Source of the DNA: Archangium violaceum Cb vi76
GTDB lineage: Bacteria; Myxococcota; Myxococcia; Myxococcales; Myxococcaceae
Length of the DNA stretch: 64,000 bases
NCBI RefSeq assembly: GCF_000733295.1
Contig: NZ_JPMI01000129.1
Coordinates: 31 to 64,030, forward strand
Direction of reading: 5' to 3'
In this document: positions 49,268-57,200 of the stretch, in pieces
Layout of the letters: every line of letters starts with the position of its first letter
Position numbering within the stretch: the first letter of the stretch is position 1
The notes under the pieces: model-generated
Databases searched by the model: none
What the model was told of the DNA's origin: nothing
The model's input: the letters and a program-made list of their open reading frames with translations, nothing else
Translations under genes and position numbers: made by a program

Positions 49268-50329
49268 ATGTTCACCTACGCCACCATCGAGAACTTCCGA
49301 GGCATCGAGCAGCTCACGGTCTCCGGGATGGGGCGCGTCAACCTCATCATCGGAAAGAATGACGCTGGCAAGACGGCTTTGATGGAAGCGGTCTGGATGG
49401 CCGGGCATGCGGAGGATGCGGCGCGAGCGCTGTGGACCCTGCAGGAGATGCGGATTCCAGACGTACCCGTGGAAGACTTCGATGGATTCTGGCGTCCCAT
49501 CTTTCGTGGCAACGATGCGGAGCGGGGCTTTCTGGTGGACGCGAGGTTGATGCCGCCCGGGCAAGCTCGCGGGGCGGGAACCAGGGTCCAAATGAGCAAG
49601 GCCCGGCGTTCTCCACCCCTGTCGGGCACCGAGCCGGCGGGTGGGAATCCGCGAGCGGGAACCTGGGCGCTCGAATGCTCGATCGAACGTGAGGGTGAAA
49701 CCCATGAGCAGCTCGTGACGGGGAGCCCTCGTGGGGTGGAGTTCCCCGACGAGGTGTACCCGGAGTCGCTTGGAACATGGATTCCCTCGGGTTCGGTCGA
49801 CTACAGAAATGCCATTCGTCTCTTCTCGCGGCTCAAACAAGAGGGGCAGGACTCCCTCGTCCGCGAGCTGATGCGGTTGATTGACGAGCAGGTCGAGGGA
49901 GTGGAAATCCTCTCTCCCACAGGCGGCCAGGCCGCTCTTTTTGTCCGCCTGAAGGGACAGCCTGTGTTGCTTCCCATCCGATTGATGGGTGAGGGGGTCC
50001 AGCGTTGTTTCGACATCGCCGTGACTCTCGCGAGTGGGGAAGCCCTGTTGCTGGGGATCGATGAAATCGAGAACGGCCTGCATCACTCGACACTCGAACC
50101 CGTCTGGAAATGGTTGGCGACGGTTTCAGCGGCTCGCAGCATGCAGATCTTCGCTACGACCCACTCCGAGGAGTGTGTCCAGGCGGCATGCCGTGCCTTC
50201 TCCGCGCTGGATGATCCCGGGCTCCGGGTCATCCGGTTGGATCGCCGGGCTCACGAGACCGTGGCCACTGTCTACGATCGCAACCTCGTCGCCGCGGCCG
50301 AGCGGATGGGAGTCGAGATCCGCGGATGA
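49268..50329 (+). CDS. AAA (SMC/OLD-like) ATPase of a two-gene pair
   Basis: The 353-residue protein has ABC/SMC-type ATPase motifs: FRGIEQL, Walker A GKNDAGKT (29-36), the signature-like GEGVQR (241-246), Walker B LLLGIDEIENGLHH (Asp265/Glu266) and H-loop IFATTHSEE (His299). There is only a short insertion instead of long coiled coils, as in AAA_15/AAA_21 ATPases of OLD-family and PARIS-like defence systems. Its stop overlaps the next start by 4 bp, coupling it to a TOPRIM-like partner. GAAGGAG lies close to the ATG. It probably senses a trigger and licenses the partner. Confidence 0.85.
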   Translation: MFTYATIENFRGIEQLTVSGMGRVNLIIGKNDAGKTALMEAVWMAGHAEDAARALWTLQEMRIPDVPVEDFDGFWRPIFRGNDAERGFLVDARLMPPGQARGAGTRVQMSKARRSPPLSGTEPAGGNPRAGTWALECSIEREGETHEQLVTGSPRGVEFPDEVYPESLGTWIPSGSVDYRNAIRLFSRLKQEGQDSLVRELMRLIDEQVEGVEILSPTGGQAALFVRLKGQPVLLPIRLMGEGVQRCFDIAVTLASGEALLLGIDEIENGLHHSTLEPVWKWLATVSAARSMQIFATTHSEECVQAACRAFSALDDPGLRVIRLDRRAHETVATVYDRNLVAAAERMGVEIRG

Positions 50330-50838
50330 GTCGCCGAAACCTTTCTCCCTTTCCCGTGACCGGGTTCGGGCTCCTCCTGGTCGAAGGAGGAGATGAGCGC
50401 TGGTTGTGTGAGGCCGTGGCGGGGCCCGAGGTGTGGCAGGGCCTGGTGTGCTGGTACGGAAGCGGTCGTTCCGACCTGCCGGCGCTGGCGGCGTTCGGCG
50501 CCACGACACTTCCAGTGCATGGCCTCCTGGCCGGGAATCCCCTCGGACTGGGTGCATTCCTCGCCCCGGACGGAAAGACGCCCGGGAGTATCGAGCACCT
50601 TTGCCGGCTGGCGGTTCGCAACCAGACGCTTTCCGCGTGTGTGGATGCGCTGGTCGGTTGTGCACAACCAGCACATGGCACCGCGGCGTTGGCGGCCAAG
50701 GGGTGGCTCAACGCGTATCTCGCGATGTGCCCGGACCCGAGGCTTCGCTTCCATCAGGCTTTCGACCCGGGTGTTGGAGGGATCGATCCGTCGCACCCGG
50801 TGTTCGAACCGTTGAGGAACTTCCTCCAAAGCCTCTGA
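50326..50838 (+). CDS. DUF3226-like TOPRIM-related partner, active site incomplete
   Basis: The 170-residue protein opens with FGLLLVEGGDERWLCEAV, a TOPRIM first strand with the catalytic Glu20. It ends with family-typical AFLAPDGKTPGSIEHLC and AAKGWLNAYLAMCPDPRLRF. Between them, where DUF3226 and other TOPRIM proteins carry the DxD pair (a strand like GIVxDAD), the sequence goes straight from ALAAFGATTLPVH to GLLAGNPLGLG, about 40-50 residues shorter than expected. The metal-binding aspartates appear to be missing, so nuclease activity is doubtful. It is translationally coupled (ATGA) to the AAA ATPase. Confidence 0.75.
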   Translation: MSRRNLSPFPVTGFGLLLVEGGDERWLCEAVAGPEVWQGLVCWYGSGRSDLPALAAFGATTLPVHGLLAGNPLGLGAFLAPDGKTPGSIEHLCRLAVRNQTLSACVDALVGCAQPAHGTAALAAKGWLNAYLAMCPDPRLRFHQAFDPGVGGIDPSHPVFEPLRNFLQSL

Positions 50839-50984
50839 TGGGCTGTTCAACCCCCTGCTCGGCTGCCTGGAGGGGGCGCCAGCGCACGACATGCGCGGAC
50901 ACCCCGTCAGACGATGGCGCCCCCCTCGCGGGTGAACAAGCTCGCGGGGACCGTGGGGACGCGGGCGAGCGGGAGGGGGACGGC

Positions 50985-52358
50985 GTGAGACGCGGCTGGC
51001 GAATGGGAGTCGCGGTGTGTCTGGGATGGGGGCTGGGGTGCGGAGCGGTGACGGAGTCACCGGAGCCCATGGCCCCCCTGGCGAGCCAGGCCCGGGAGAC
51101 ACGGGTGGAGCGTGGGGCCACGCGTCAGGTGCGAGCGGTGGAGGGCCCGGTCTTCGGGTGGACGGTGAGCGTGGACCGTGCGGGGAACGCCTTCGCCTCG
51201 CTGGCGTACGAGCGGAGCGGGGTGGATCTCGGGGGAGGCGCGCTGCCGGGGGAGGCGGGACTGGCGTTGGCGAAGTACGCGCCGGACGGCACGCACCTGT
51301 GGTCCCTGGGCTTTCCCACGTACCACGGTGAGAGGCCCTCGGTCTCGGCGATGGTGGCGGATGGAGCGGGCAACCTCTACATCGCGGGAGAGCACCGGGA
51401 GCCCACGCTGAGCCTCGGGGGCGAGCCGCTGCCCGCGGGGCCCTTCCTGGCGAAGTACGGGCCGGACGGCACGCACGTGTGGTCGCGCACGGCGGTGTTG
51501 CCGGGGGTGCAACTGCTACCGGCCGGGGCGCTGGCGGTGGACGAGGTCCGGGGGCAGCTCGTGGTGGCGGTGGACTTCCTGGACAAGGGCCAGCCGCTCG
51601 GCGCGGCGCTGGTGGGCCGGGTGCGAGCGGAGGATGGGATGGTGCTCGCCTTGAGTCCGGTGGTGCGCCGGGGGCGGTTGTCGGTGAAGTCGCTGGCGCT
51701 GGAGCCCTCCGGGCACCTCGTGGTGGCGGGCCACTTCGTGGGCGAGGTGGACCTGGGAGGAGGCGCGCTGTCCACGACGAAGGCGCGCAGTCCCTTCGTG
51801 GCGCGCTTCACGCCGGAGATGAAGCACGTGTGGTCGCGAGGGCTGGGGGAGGCGGAGGGGACGGCGACGGGGGTGGCGGTGGAGGCGCAACGGGTGCTCG
51901 TGGTGGGCGAGTACACGGGAGGCATCGCGTTCCGGGGGCGGACGCGGGAAGCGGAGGGGAAGGACGGCTTCGTGGTGGCGTACGGAGTGAAGGGCGGGGA
52001 GTTGTGGATGCGCCACTTCGGGGAGAGCGCGACGGGGGTGGCGGTGGACGAGGAGAACCGGGTGGTGGTGACGGGGCAGTACCGGCCGGGAGACGGCGTG
52101 GGAGGGCCGAAGCTGCCGTGGCGGGAGGGAGGAACGCCGGACAACCACCTCTACGTGGTGAAGCTCTACCGGGGCTCGGGGGGGCACGAGTGGTCGAGGG
52201 GGCTCGTATCCGAGGGCGAGCTGCGCGCGGGAGCGCTGGCGGTGACACGGGGAGGCGAGGCGGTGCTGCTCCCGGGAGCCGAGGGAGCGGCGGACGTGGG
52301 AAAAGGGCCGGTCACCGTGCCCGCGGACTCCGCCCTCTTCCTCCGTTTCGTCCGCTAG
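50985..52358 (+). CDS. Beta-propeller lipoprotein (SBBP-like repeats)
   Basis: The 457-residue product starts at GTG 50985 with GGGAGGGGGA upstream and a lipobox (GLGC). The body repeats blades such as VSVDRAGNAFASLAYERSG, KYAPDGTHLWSLGFP, AKYGPDGTHVWSRT and VAVDEENRVVVTGQY, a bacterial beta-propeller of the SBBP/PKD-linked type seen in many myxobacterial surface proteins. No catalytic residues are evident; it is probably a surface binding protein. It converges on the esterase gene, with palindrome copy 4 between. Confidence 0.8.
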   Translation: MRRGWRMGVAVCLGWGLGCGAVTESPEPMAPLASQARETRVERGATRQVRAVEGPVFGWTVSVDRAGNAFASLAYERSGVDLGGGALPGEAGLALAKYAPDGTHLWSLGFPTYHGERPSVSAMVADGAGNLYIAGEHREPTLSLGGEPLPAGPFLAKYGPDGTHVWSRTAVLPGVQLLPAGALAVDEVRGQLVVAVDFLDKGQPLGAALVGRVRAEDGMVLALSPVVRRGRLSVKSLALEPSGHLVVAGHFVGEVDLGGGALSTTKARSPFVARFTPEMKHVWSRGLGEAEGTATGVAVEAQRVLVVGEYTGGIAFRGRTREAEGKDGFVVAYGVKGGELWMRHFGESATGVAVDEENRVVVTGQYRPGDGVGGPKLPWREGGTPDNHLYVVKLYRGSGGHEWSRGLVSEGELRAGALAVTRGGEAVLLPGAEGAADVGKGPVTVPADSALFLRFVR

Positions 52359-52360
52359 TG

Positions 52361-52384
52361 TCCCCTCTCCCAGAGGGAGAGGGA
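52361..52384. repeat. Intergenic palindrome, copy 4, between convergent genes
   Basis: CCCTCTCCC (52363-52371), AGA loop, GGGAGAGGG (52375-52383). It lies 4 bp after the stop of the propeller lipoprotein gene and 22 bp before the end of the convergent esterase gene. The CCCTCACC leader seen in other copies is absent. Confidence 0.75.
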
Positions 52385-52405
52385 GCACGCGCAACACGAG
52401 TACAC

Positions 52406-53542
52406 TCAGAATCCGAGCTCCTTGAGCTTGGGAGTCAGCTCCTCGGCCATCTTCGCGTGGGACTCGTTGGTGGGGTGCCAGTCCTCGCCGTAGGGGTCGC
52501 CGACGATGGGGGTATAGGCGAAGTAGATGACGTTCTCGTCCCCCAGGGATTCGACCATCTCGCGCGCGTACTCCCGCATCTTGGTCCAGTGTTGGCGGCC
52601 GGCCGGGTAGTTGTCGTTCATCATCGGGCCCACGGAGCAGATGATCTTCGCGTTCGGGTAGTACTCGCGCAGTTGCAGGACGAAGGCGGCGTAGGCGTCC
52701 TTGAAGTCCTCTTCGGGCGGGGCGGTCGGGAGTTTGTCTTCCCCGGTCACGTTGAAGTCGTTGTTGCCCAGGTTGATGACGATGAGGTCGGGTTGGTAGT
52801 ACTCCGGCTTCCAGAGGGGCTTCTCCTCATCGGGGTAGATGCGCGTATAGAGGTAGGGGAAGGCCTTGCCCTCGGTGGAGCCATCGAGGTTGCGGTAGAC
52901 GCCGGTGCCGGAGATGCAGGTGGTGACCACCTCGGCGTTGAACTTGCGGCCGAGGATGGAGCCGTAGGCCTGGGAGATGTCCTCGTTCTTCGAGTGGTAG
53001 CCGGTGTTGGGCTCGGTGTAGGTGGGGGCGTAGATGTCCACCTCGTTGCCGTAGCCGCAGGTGATGGAGTCGCCGATGAACTCGAAGCGCTTCTCGGGCC
53101 AGGGCGGCGGCTCCACCAGTTTTCCCTGCAGGCTGACGCCGAGGAAGGTCACCTTGCCGGCATAGGGCTCGGTGCGCTTGACGATTTCGACGAGGTGCTC
53201 GCCGCGGGGGAGGTTGCGGGCGCCGCGCAGCAGGTTGCGTCCGGGCTTGAGCTGCACCTTGGCCTCGGTCTTCCCGTCGACGATGACGTTGACCCAGTTG
53301 GTGTGCTCGTCGCCGCCGGTGCCATGGTCCTCGAAGGCCACGTCCACGCCGGTGCAGTTGCAGCGGAAGCGGACGGTGACACCCGAGTGGGCATACGTGG
53401 GGCCCCCCTCGGTGGACCAGTCCATGCGGCCGATGTGCTGCAACTGCTTGTCATCGGGGGCGTAATCAAACCAGGGATCGAAGGGCTCGCAGCCGGCCAT
53501 GAAGAGGACGGGCAGCAGCCAGGACAGGCGGGAGCGGCTCAT
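52406..53542 (-). CDS. SGNH/GDSL esterase lipoprotein (CE2-like)
   Basis: The 378-residue product has a lipoprotein signal (LFMAGC, Cys18). A beta-sandwich N-terminal domain (about 30-145) is followed by an SGNH hydrolase: FIGDSITCGYG with the nucleophile Ser159, an oxyanion Gly region, NLGNNDF and the late DWHPTNESH holding the Asp-His dyad. This two-domain layout is that of carbohydrate esterase family 2, which deacetylates polysaccharides. GGAGGAG lies 6 bases before the ATG. It is secreted to the surface, where it probably acts on plant or fungal polymer or cell-surface glycans. Confidence 0.9.
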   Translation of the reverse strand: MSRSRLSWLLPVLFMAGCEPFDPWFDYAPDDKQLQHIGRMDWSTEGGPTYAHSGVTVRFRCNCTGVDVAFEDHGTGGDEHTNWVNVIVDGKTEAKVQLKPGRNLLRGARNLPRGEHLVEIVKRTEPYAGKVTFLGVSLQGKLVEPPPWPEKRFEFIGDSITCGYGNEVDIYAPTYTEPNTGYHSKNEDISQAYGSILGRKFNAEVVTTCISGTGVYRNLDGSTEGKAFPYLYTRIYPDEEKPLWKPEYYQPDLIVINLGNNDFNVTGEDKLPTAPPEEDFKDAYAAFVLQLREYYPNAKIICSVGPMMNDNYPAGRQHWTKMREYAREMVESLGDENVIYFAYTPIVGDPYGEDWHPTNESHAKMAEELTPKLKELGF

Positions 53543-53747
53543 GCGTATCTCCTCCTGGCGGTGAGTATCGCCGGGTGCGCGGGCGGCGTCATCCGCGCGA
53601 GCCTGTCCATCCAGCAGGCAGGTGCAGGAATTGCGTGGGAGTGGAGCGAGCGCAGCATTTGCGCCGCGTGTGCGGGTCTTTCCGAGGGAAGGCGGGTGGG
53701 AACGGCCATTGCACCAGGCAGGGGGAGACCCGACCTGGAGTGAAGCC

Positions 53748-54200
53748 ATGAACAAGATTCAGCGAATCCTCGTGCCGGTGGACTTCTCGGAGACCTCGAA
53801 GAGGGCGCTCGAGTACGCGTACCAGTTCGTCAGCCGTTTCGACGCGAAGCTGGACGTGCTGCACGTGTGGAGGCAGTCGGAGTACGCGGGGGACGAGATG
53901 GTGGTGCTGACGCGCAGCGAGCCGGAGCTGACGCTGTCCACGTTCCTGCGCAACCACGCGGACCAGCAGTTGACGGAGTTCCTGAAGGGCGTGCCGCACT
54001 CGAAGCAGATGTTGGAGTCGGGCGAGCCGGCGCACGTCATCGCGAGGGTGGCGGGCGAGGGAGGGTATGATCTCATCATCATGGGCACGCACGGGCGCAC
54101 GGGCCTGTCGCACCTGATGATGGGCAGCGTGGCGGAGAAGGTGGTGCGGATGGCGCCCTGCCCGGTGCTGACGTTCCGCGTGCCGGAGGTCAAGAAGTAG
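53748..54200 (+). CDS. Universal stress protein (UspA family)
   Basis: The 150-residue protein has the full ATP-binding Usp motif: ILVPVDFSETSKRALEYA at the start and IIMGTHGRTGLSHLMMGSVAEKVVRMAPCPVL (G-x2-G-x9-GS) at the end. Such proteins bind ATP and respond to starvation or stress. GGAG seven bases before the ATG at 53748 decides the start. It shares a 205-bp divergent region with the esterase gene. Confidence 0.95.
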   Translation: MNKIQRILVPVDFSETSKRALEYAYQFVSRFDAKLDVLHVWRQSEYAGDEMVVLTRSEPELTLSTFLRNHADQQLTEFLKGVPHSKQMLESGEPAHVIARVAGEGGYDLIIMGTHGRTGLSHLMMGSVAEKVVRMAPCPVLTFRVPEVKK

Positions 54201-54246
54201 GGCCGGTTTGGTGTGCGGGGCCCGCCTGGGGTAGCAACGTCCGGGC

Positions 54247-55032
54247 ATGGATACGGAAGACATCGTCGTCCTGACGGTGGTGCTCCTTCTCGGAGTGGGC
54301 CTCGTGGCGCTCGGAGTGGGGAACCTGTGGTGGAGCAGGACCCGGCTCGCGAGGGTGCGCGCCACGCCGAGGAGCCGGGTGAAGGAGGCGCGTCCGGGCA
54401 CCTCGGTGAAGGTGGTGGGCCGGCTGAGCGCCAGGCAGCCGGTGCGGTCGCCGCTCGCCGGAGTGGACTGCGCGTACTACCACCTGCGCGTCGACGAGCA
54501 GGACAACGACAGCTCGACCACGCTCTTCCGGGAGAAGGAGTACGCGGAGGGCTGGGAGGTGGAGGACGAGTCCGGCCGCATCGGGCTCGAGCCGGCCGGG
54601 GCGTCGCTGGCGGGCCTGCTGGTGCGCGAGTACACGCCCGGGGGGCTCTTCAACGGCTACGAGGTGCCGGCCCACGTGTTGTCGCGCTACGTGTACACGG
54701 AGACGGGCCGGGGAGACACCGGCCGCACGCGCCTGCGCGAGGAGCGGTTGGAGGTGGGGGCGAGCGTGGTGGTGTTGGGGCAGGTGGCGCTGGGAGAGCG
54801 GGGGCCGGTGCTCGTGGGAGGGGAGCGGCTGGAGGTCTTCCAGGGCACGGAGCAGGAGGTGCTGGGGCAGAAGGACTTCAACCTCATCGCCTGGCTGATG
54901 GTGGTGGGCGGGGTGCTGCTGTGCCTGGCGGGGGGCGCGGCGATGTTCGAGGAGCCGGAACCCGCACCGGTGGTGAAGGACGAGCCGCTGAGGCCCGTGG
55001 CCCCCTCGAGAGCTGGCGAGAAGCCGAGGTAG
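54247..55032 (+). CDS. GIDE-like membrane protein
   Basis: The 261-residue protein has a first membrane helix (IVVLTVVLLLGVGLVALGVG), a soluble beta domain (about 45-215) with TSVKVVGRLSARQPVRSPLAG and CAYYHLRVDEQ, and a second helix (LIAWLMVVGGVLLCLAGGAA). This is the layout of the bacterial homologs of GIDE (the mitochondrial ubiquitin ligase MAPL/MULAN) without the RING domain. The function in bacteria is unknown; it may be a membrane-tethered sensor. It is 46 bp after the Usp gene on the same strand. Confidence 0.75.
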   Translation: MDTEDIVVLTVVLLLGVGLVALGVGNLWWSRTRLARVRATPRSRVKEARPGTSVKVVGRLSARQPVRSPLAGVDCAYYHLRVDEQDNDSSTTLFREKEYAEGWEVEDESGRIGLEPAGASLAGLLVREYTPGGLFNGYEVPAHVLSRYVYTETGRGDTGRTRLREERLEVGASVVVLGQVALGERGPVLVGGERLEVFQGTEQEVLGQKDFNLIAWLMVVGGVLLCLAGGAAMFEEPEPAPVVKDEPLRPVAPSRAGEKPR

Positions 55033-55108
55033 GTGGAGCACGGAGGCGCTTGCGAGGAAGCGCTGGTGGACGGAGAGTGCAGGCCCCCTCTCACCCCGGA
55101 GTCACGAC

Positions 55109-56572
55109 GTGTCCTCGGTCCTTCCTCTGTCCGCCGCGCTCCTGTCCCTGCTCACCGCCGCGCCGAAGACACCGGCCCCGGCGCTGGCTGCGGGCCCCTC
55201 GCCCCAGGTGGCGGAGCGGCTCATTGGCGCGGCGCTCACCGAGGGCCACGCGTACGCGCGGCTGGCGGAGCTGACGGATGGGATTGGGCCGCGGCTGTCG
55301 GGCTCGGAGGGGGAGAAGGCGGCGGTGGCGTGGGCGAAGCGGAGCTTCGAGGCGGACGGGGTGAAGGTGTGGCTGGAGCCGGTGAAGGTGCCGCGCTGGG
55401 TGCGAGGAACGGAGAGCGGGCGGGTGCCGGGCACGGAGCGTTACCGGGAGCACCGGCTGGCGCTGATGGCGCTGGGAGGGAGCGTGGGGACGCCGGCGGA
55501 GGGGCTGACGGCCGAGGTCATCGAGGTGCGCTCGCTGGAGGAGGTGGCGGCGCTGGGGGAGAAGGTGAAGGGGAAGGTGGTGCTGTTCAACCACTCGATG
55601 ACGGTGGCGGCGGATTACGGCAAGGCGGCGGCGTTGAGGACGCGGGGCGCGTCGGTGGCGGCGAAGGCGGGGGCGGTGGGGATGCTGGTGCGCTCGTTGG
55701 CGACGGCGTCGCTGCGCTCACCGCACACGGGGGCGATGCGTTACGACGAGGACGGGCCGAGGATTCCGGCGGCGGCGGTGTCGGTGGAGGACGCGGAGTT
55801 GCTGCACCGGCTGCTGGCGGGAGGGCCGGTGAAGGTGGAGCTGAAGCTGGGGTGCCAGACGCTGCCGGACGCGGATTCGTTCAACGTGGTGGCGGAGGTG
55901 CCGGGCCGGGAGAAGCCGCGGGAGGTGGTGTTGTTGGGGGCGCACCTGGACTCGTGGGACGTGGGGACGGGGGCGCACGATGACGGGGCGGGGGTGGTGA
56001 TGGTGATGGAGGCGGCGAGGCTGCTCGGAAAGCTGAAGCCGGCGCCGAGGCGGACGGTGCGGGTGGTGCTGTTCGCGAACGAGGAGAACGGGTTGAAGGG
56101 AGGGCGTGCGTACGCGGAGGCGCATGCGGGGGAGCTGGCCAACCACGTGGCGGCGCTGGAGATGGACGCGGGAGGCTTCAAGCCGCTGGGGGTGGCGCTG
56201 CGCGCGGGCCCTGGAGGAGCGGAGCTGGTGGCGCCGTGGCTCAAGCCGCTGGAGGCATTGGGGGCGGGGAGCATCCTGCAGGGGGACGCGGGAGGGGCGG
56301 ACATTTCACCGCTGATTCCGGCGCGGGTGCCGTTCGTGGGGGTGAGGGTGGACAGCAGCCGGTACTTCGACGTGCACCACTCGGAGGCGGACACGTTGGA
56401 CAAGGTGGACGCGAAGGAGCTGGCGCAGGCGACGGCGGCGGTGGCGTGGGTGAGCTACGTGTTGGCGGAGGTGCCGGGGGTGTTGCCGCGTCCCGAGGCT
56501 CCGCCGCCGGCCGAGGCACCGAAGACGCCGAGCGGCGCACCCGTGGGAGCGCCGAAGCCGTCGGCACCGTAA
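55109..56572 (+). CDS. M28-family secreted aminopeptidase
   Basis: The 487-residue protein starts at GTG 55109 (GGAG seven bases upstream) with a signal peptide. It has a PA-like insertion (about 135-265) and the M28 core: LLGAHLDSWDVGTGAHDDGAGV, NEENGLKGGRAY with the catalytic Glu, ALEMDAGG, and YFDVHHSEADTLDKVD with the final His. It resembles carboxypeptidase Q/aminopeptidase Y enzymes acting on extracellular peptides. The C-terminal Pro-rich tail is low-complexity. It is transcribed with the GIDE-like gene, 76 bp upstream. Confidence 0.9.
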   Translation: MSSVLPLSAALLSLLTAAPKTPAPALAAGPSPQVAERLIGAALTEGHAYARLAELTDGIGPRLSGSEGEKAAVAWAKRSFEADGVKVWLEPVKVPRWVRGTESGRVPGTERYREHRLALMALGGSVGTPAEGLTAEVIEVRSLEEVAALGEKVKGKVVLFNHSMTVAADYGKAAALRTRGASVAAKAGAVGMLVRSLATASLRSPHTGAMRYDEDGPRIPAAAVSVEDAELLHRLLAGGPVKVELKLGCQTLPDADSFNVVAEVPGREKPREVVLLGAHLDSWDVGTGAHDDGAGVVMVMEAARLLGKLKPAPRRTVRVVLFANEENGLKGGRAYAEAHAGELANHVAALEMDAGGFKPLGVALRAGPGGAELVAPWLKPLEALGAGSILQGDAGGADISPLIPARVPFVGVRVDSSRYFDVHHSEADTLDKVDAKELAQATAAVAWVSYVLAEVPGVLPRPEAPPPAEAPKTPSGAPVGAPKPSAP

Positions 56573-56649
56573 TTCCTCCCAACAGTCATCACCGTCCCCC
56601 CCAAGACAGAGCCCCCAGGACAGTTCCCCCAAGTTCCACTGAGCTCAAG

Positions 56650-56692
56650 AACCCCTCGCCCTCCGGGAGGAGGGACGGGGTGAGGGTATCGA
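56650..56692. repeat. Intergenic palindrome, copy 5 (inverted orientation)
   Basis: Reading the reverse complement gives CTCGATACCCTCACCCCGTCC followed by an imperfect CCCTC/GAGGG hairpin, the same order as copy 6 on the other side of the gene at 56731. It lies between the M28 gene and the small gene at 56731. The pair of inverted copies about 460 bp apart is a MITE-like arrangement, but no terminal target-site duplication could be seen. Confidence 0.65.
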
Positions 56693-56730
56693 GCCCCCCG
56701 GGTTCGTCACCGAGTCCCCGAGAGAAGACC

Positions 56731-57105
56731 ATGAGCAACGAAGCGGATCCGGAGGATCGCCGGACGCCGAGAGAGAGCCGGCTGAAGCAGGAGCACCGGG
56801 AGTCCATCCTCGGTGCGCTCAAGCAGGTGCACGAGCGAGTCCACGAGGCCCAACCCGAGGGAGCGAGCCCGATGTTGTCACAGGGCTGGGTGGACCGGAG
56901 GAGGCTGCTGCTGGTGGACCTGGCGTTGCACCTGTGTGAGGAGGCGGTGAAGGGGGAGACGGTGGGGACGAGGGAGTTGGCGGAGAAGGTGCACTCGGTG
57001 CTGTACGTGGCGAAGGACCTGGCGCCGGGGCACGCATTGGAGAAGGCGGCGGAGCTGGTGCTCGAGGCGCTCGGGGAGGGAGACCCGGACGCGCACGTGG
57101 ACTGA
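56731..57105 (+). CDS. Small charged helical protein, function unknown
   Basis: The 124-residue protein is highly charged at the N-terminus, then helical with Leu/Val heptad positions (DRRRLLLVDLALHLCEEAVKG, LAEKVHSVLYVAKDLA, LEKAAELVLEALGEGD). No signal peptide, membrane helix or named motif is visible. It is bracketed by inverted copies of the palindrome family at 56650 and 57129. The ATG at 56731 is preceded by GAGAGAAGACC. Confidence 0.7.
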   Translation: MSNEADPEDRRTPRESRLKQEHRESILGALKQVHERVHEAQPEGASPMLSQGWVDRRRLLLVDLALHLCEEAVKGETVGTRELAEKVHSVLYVAKDLAPGHALEKAAELVLEALGEGDPDAHVD

Positions 57106-57128
57106 CGCGGATTCAACCCGGGATCTCG

Positions 57129-57166
57129 ATACCCTCACCCCGTCCCTCTCCCGGGGGGAGAGGGGA
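57129..57166. repeat. Intergenic palindrome, copy 6, between convergent genes
   Basis: CTCGATACCCTCACCCCGTCC is followed by CCCTCTCCC (57144-57152), GGG loop and GGGAGAGGG (57156-57164). The flank GCGGATTCAACCCGGGA just upstream matches that of copy 3. It lies between the convergent ends of the small gene at 57105 and the amidase gene at 57201. Confidence 0.75.
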
Positions 57167-57200
57167 TGGTGCGCGGAGGAGACGCGCGCGTATGCACGGC

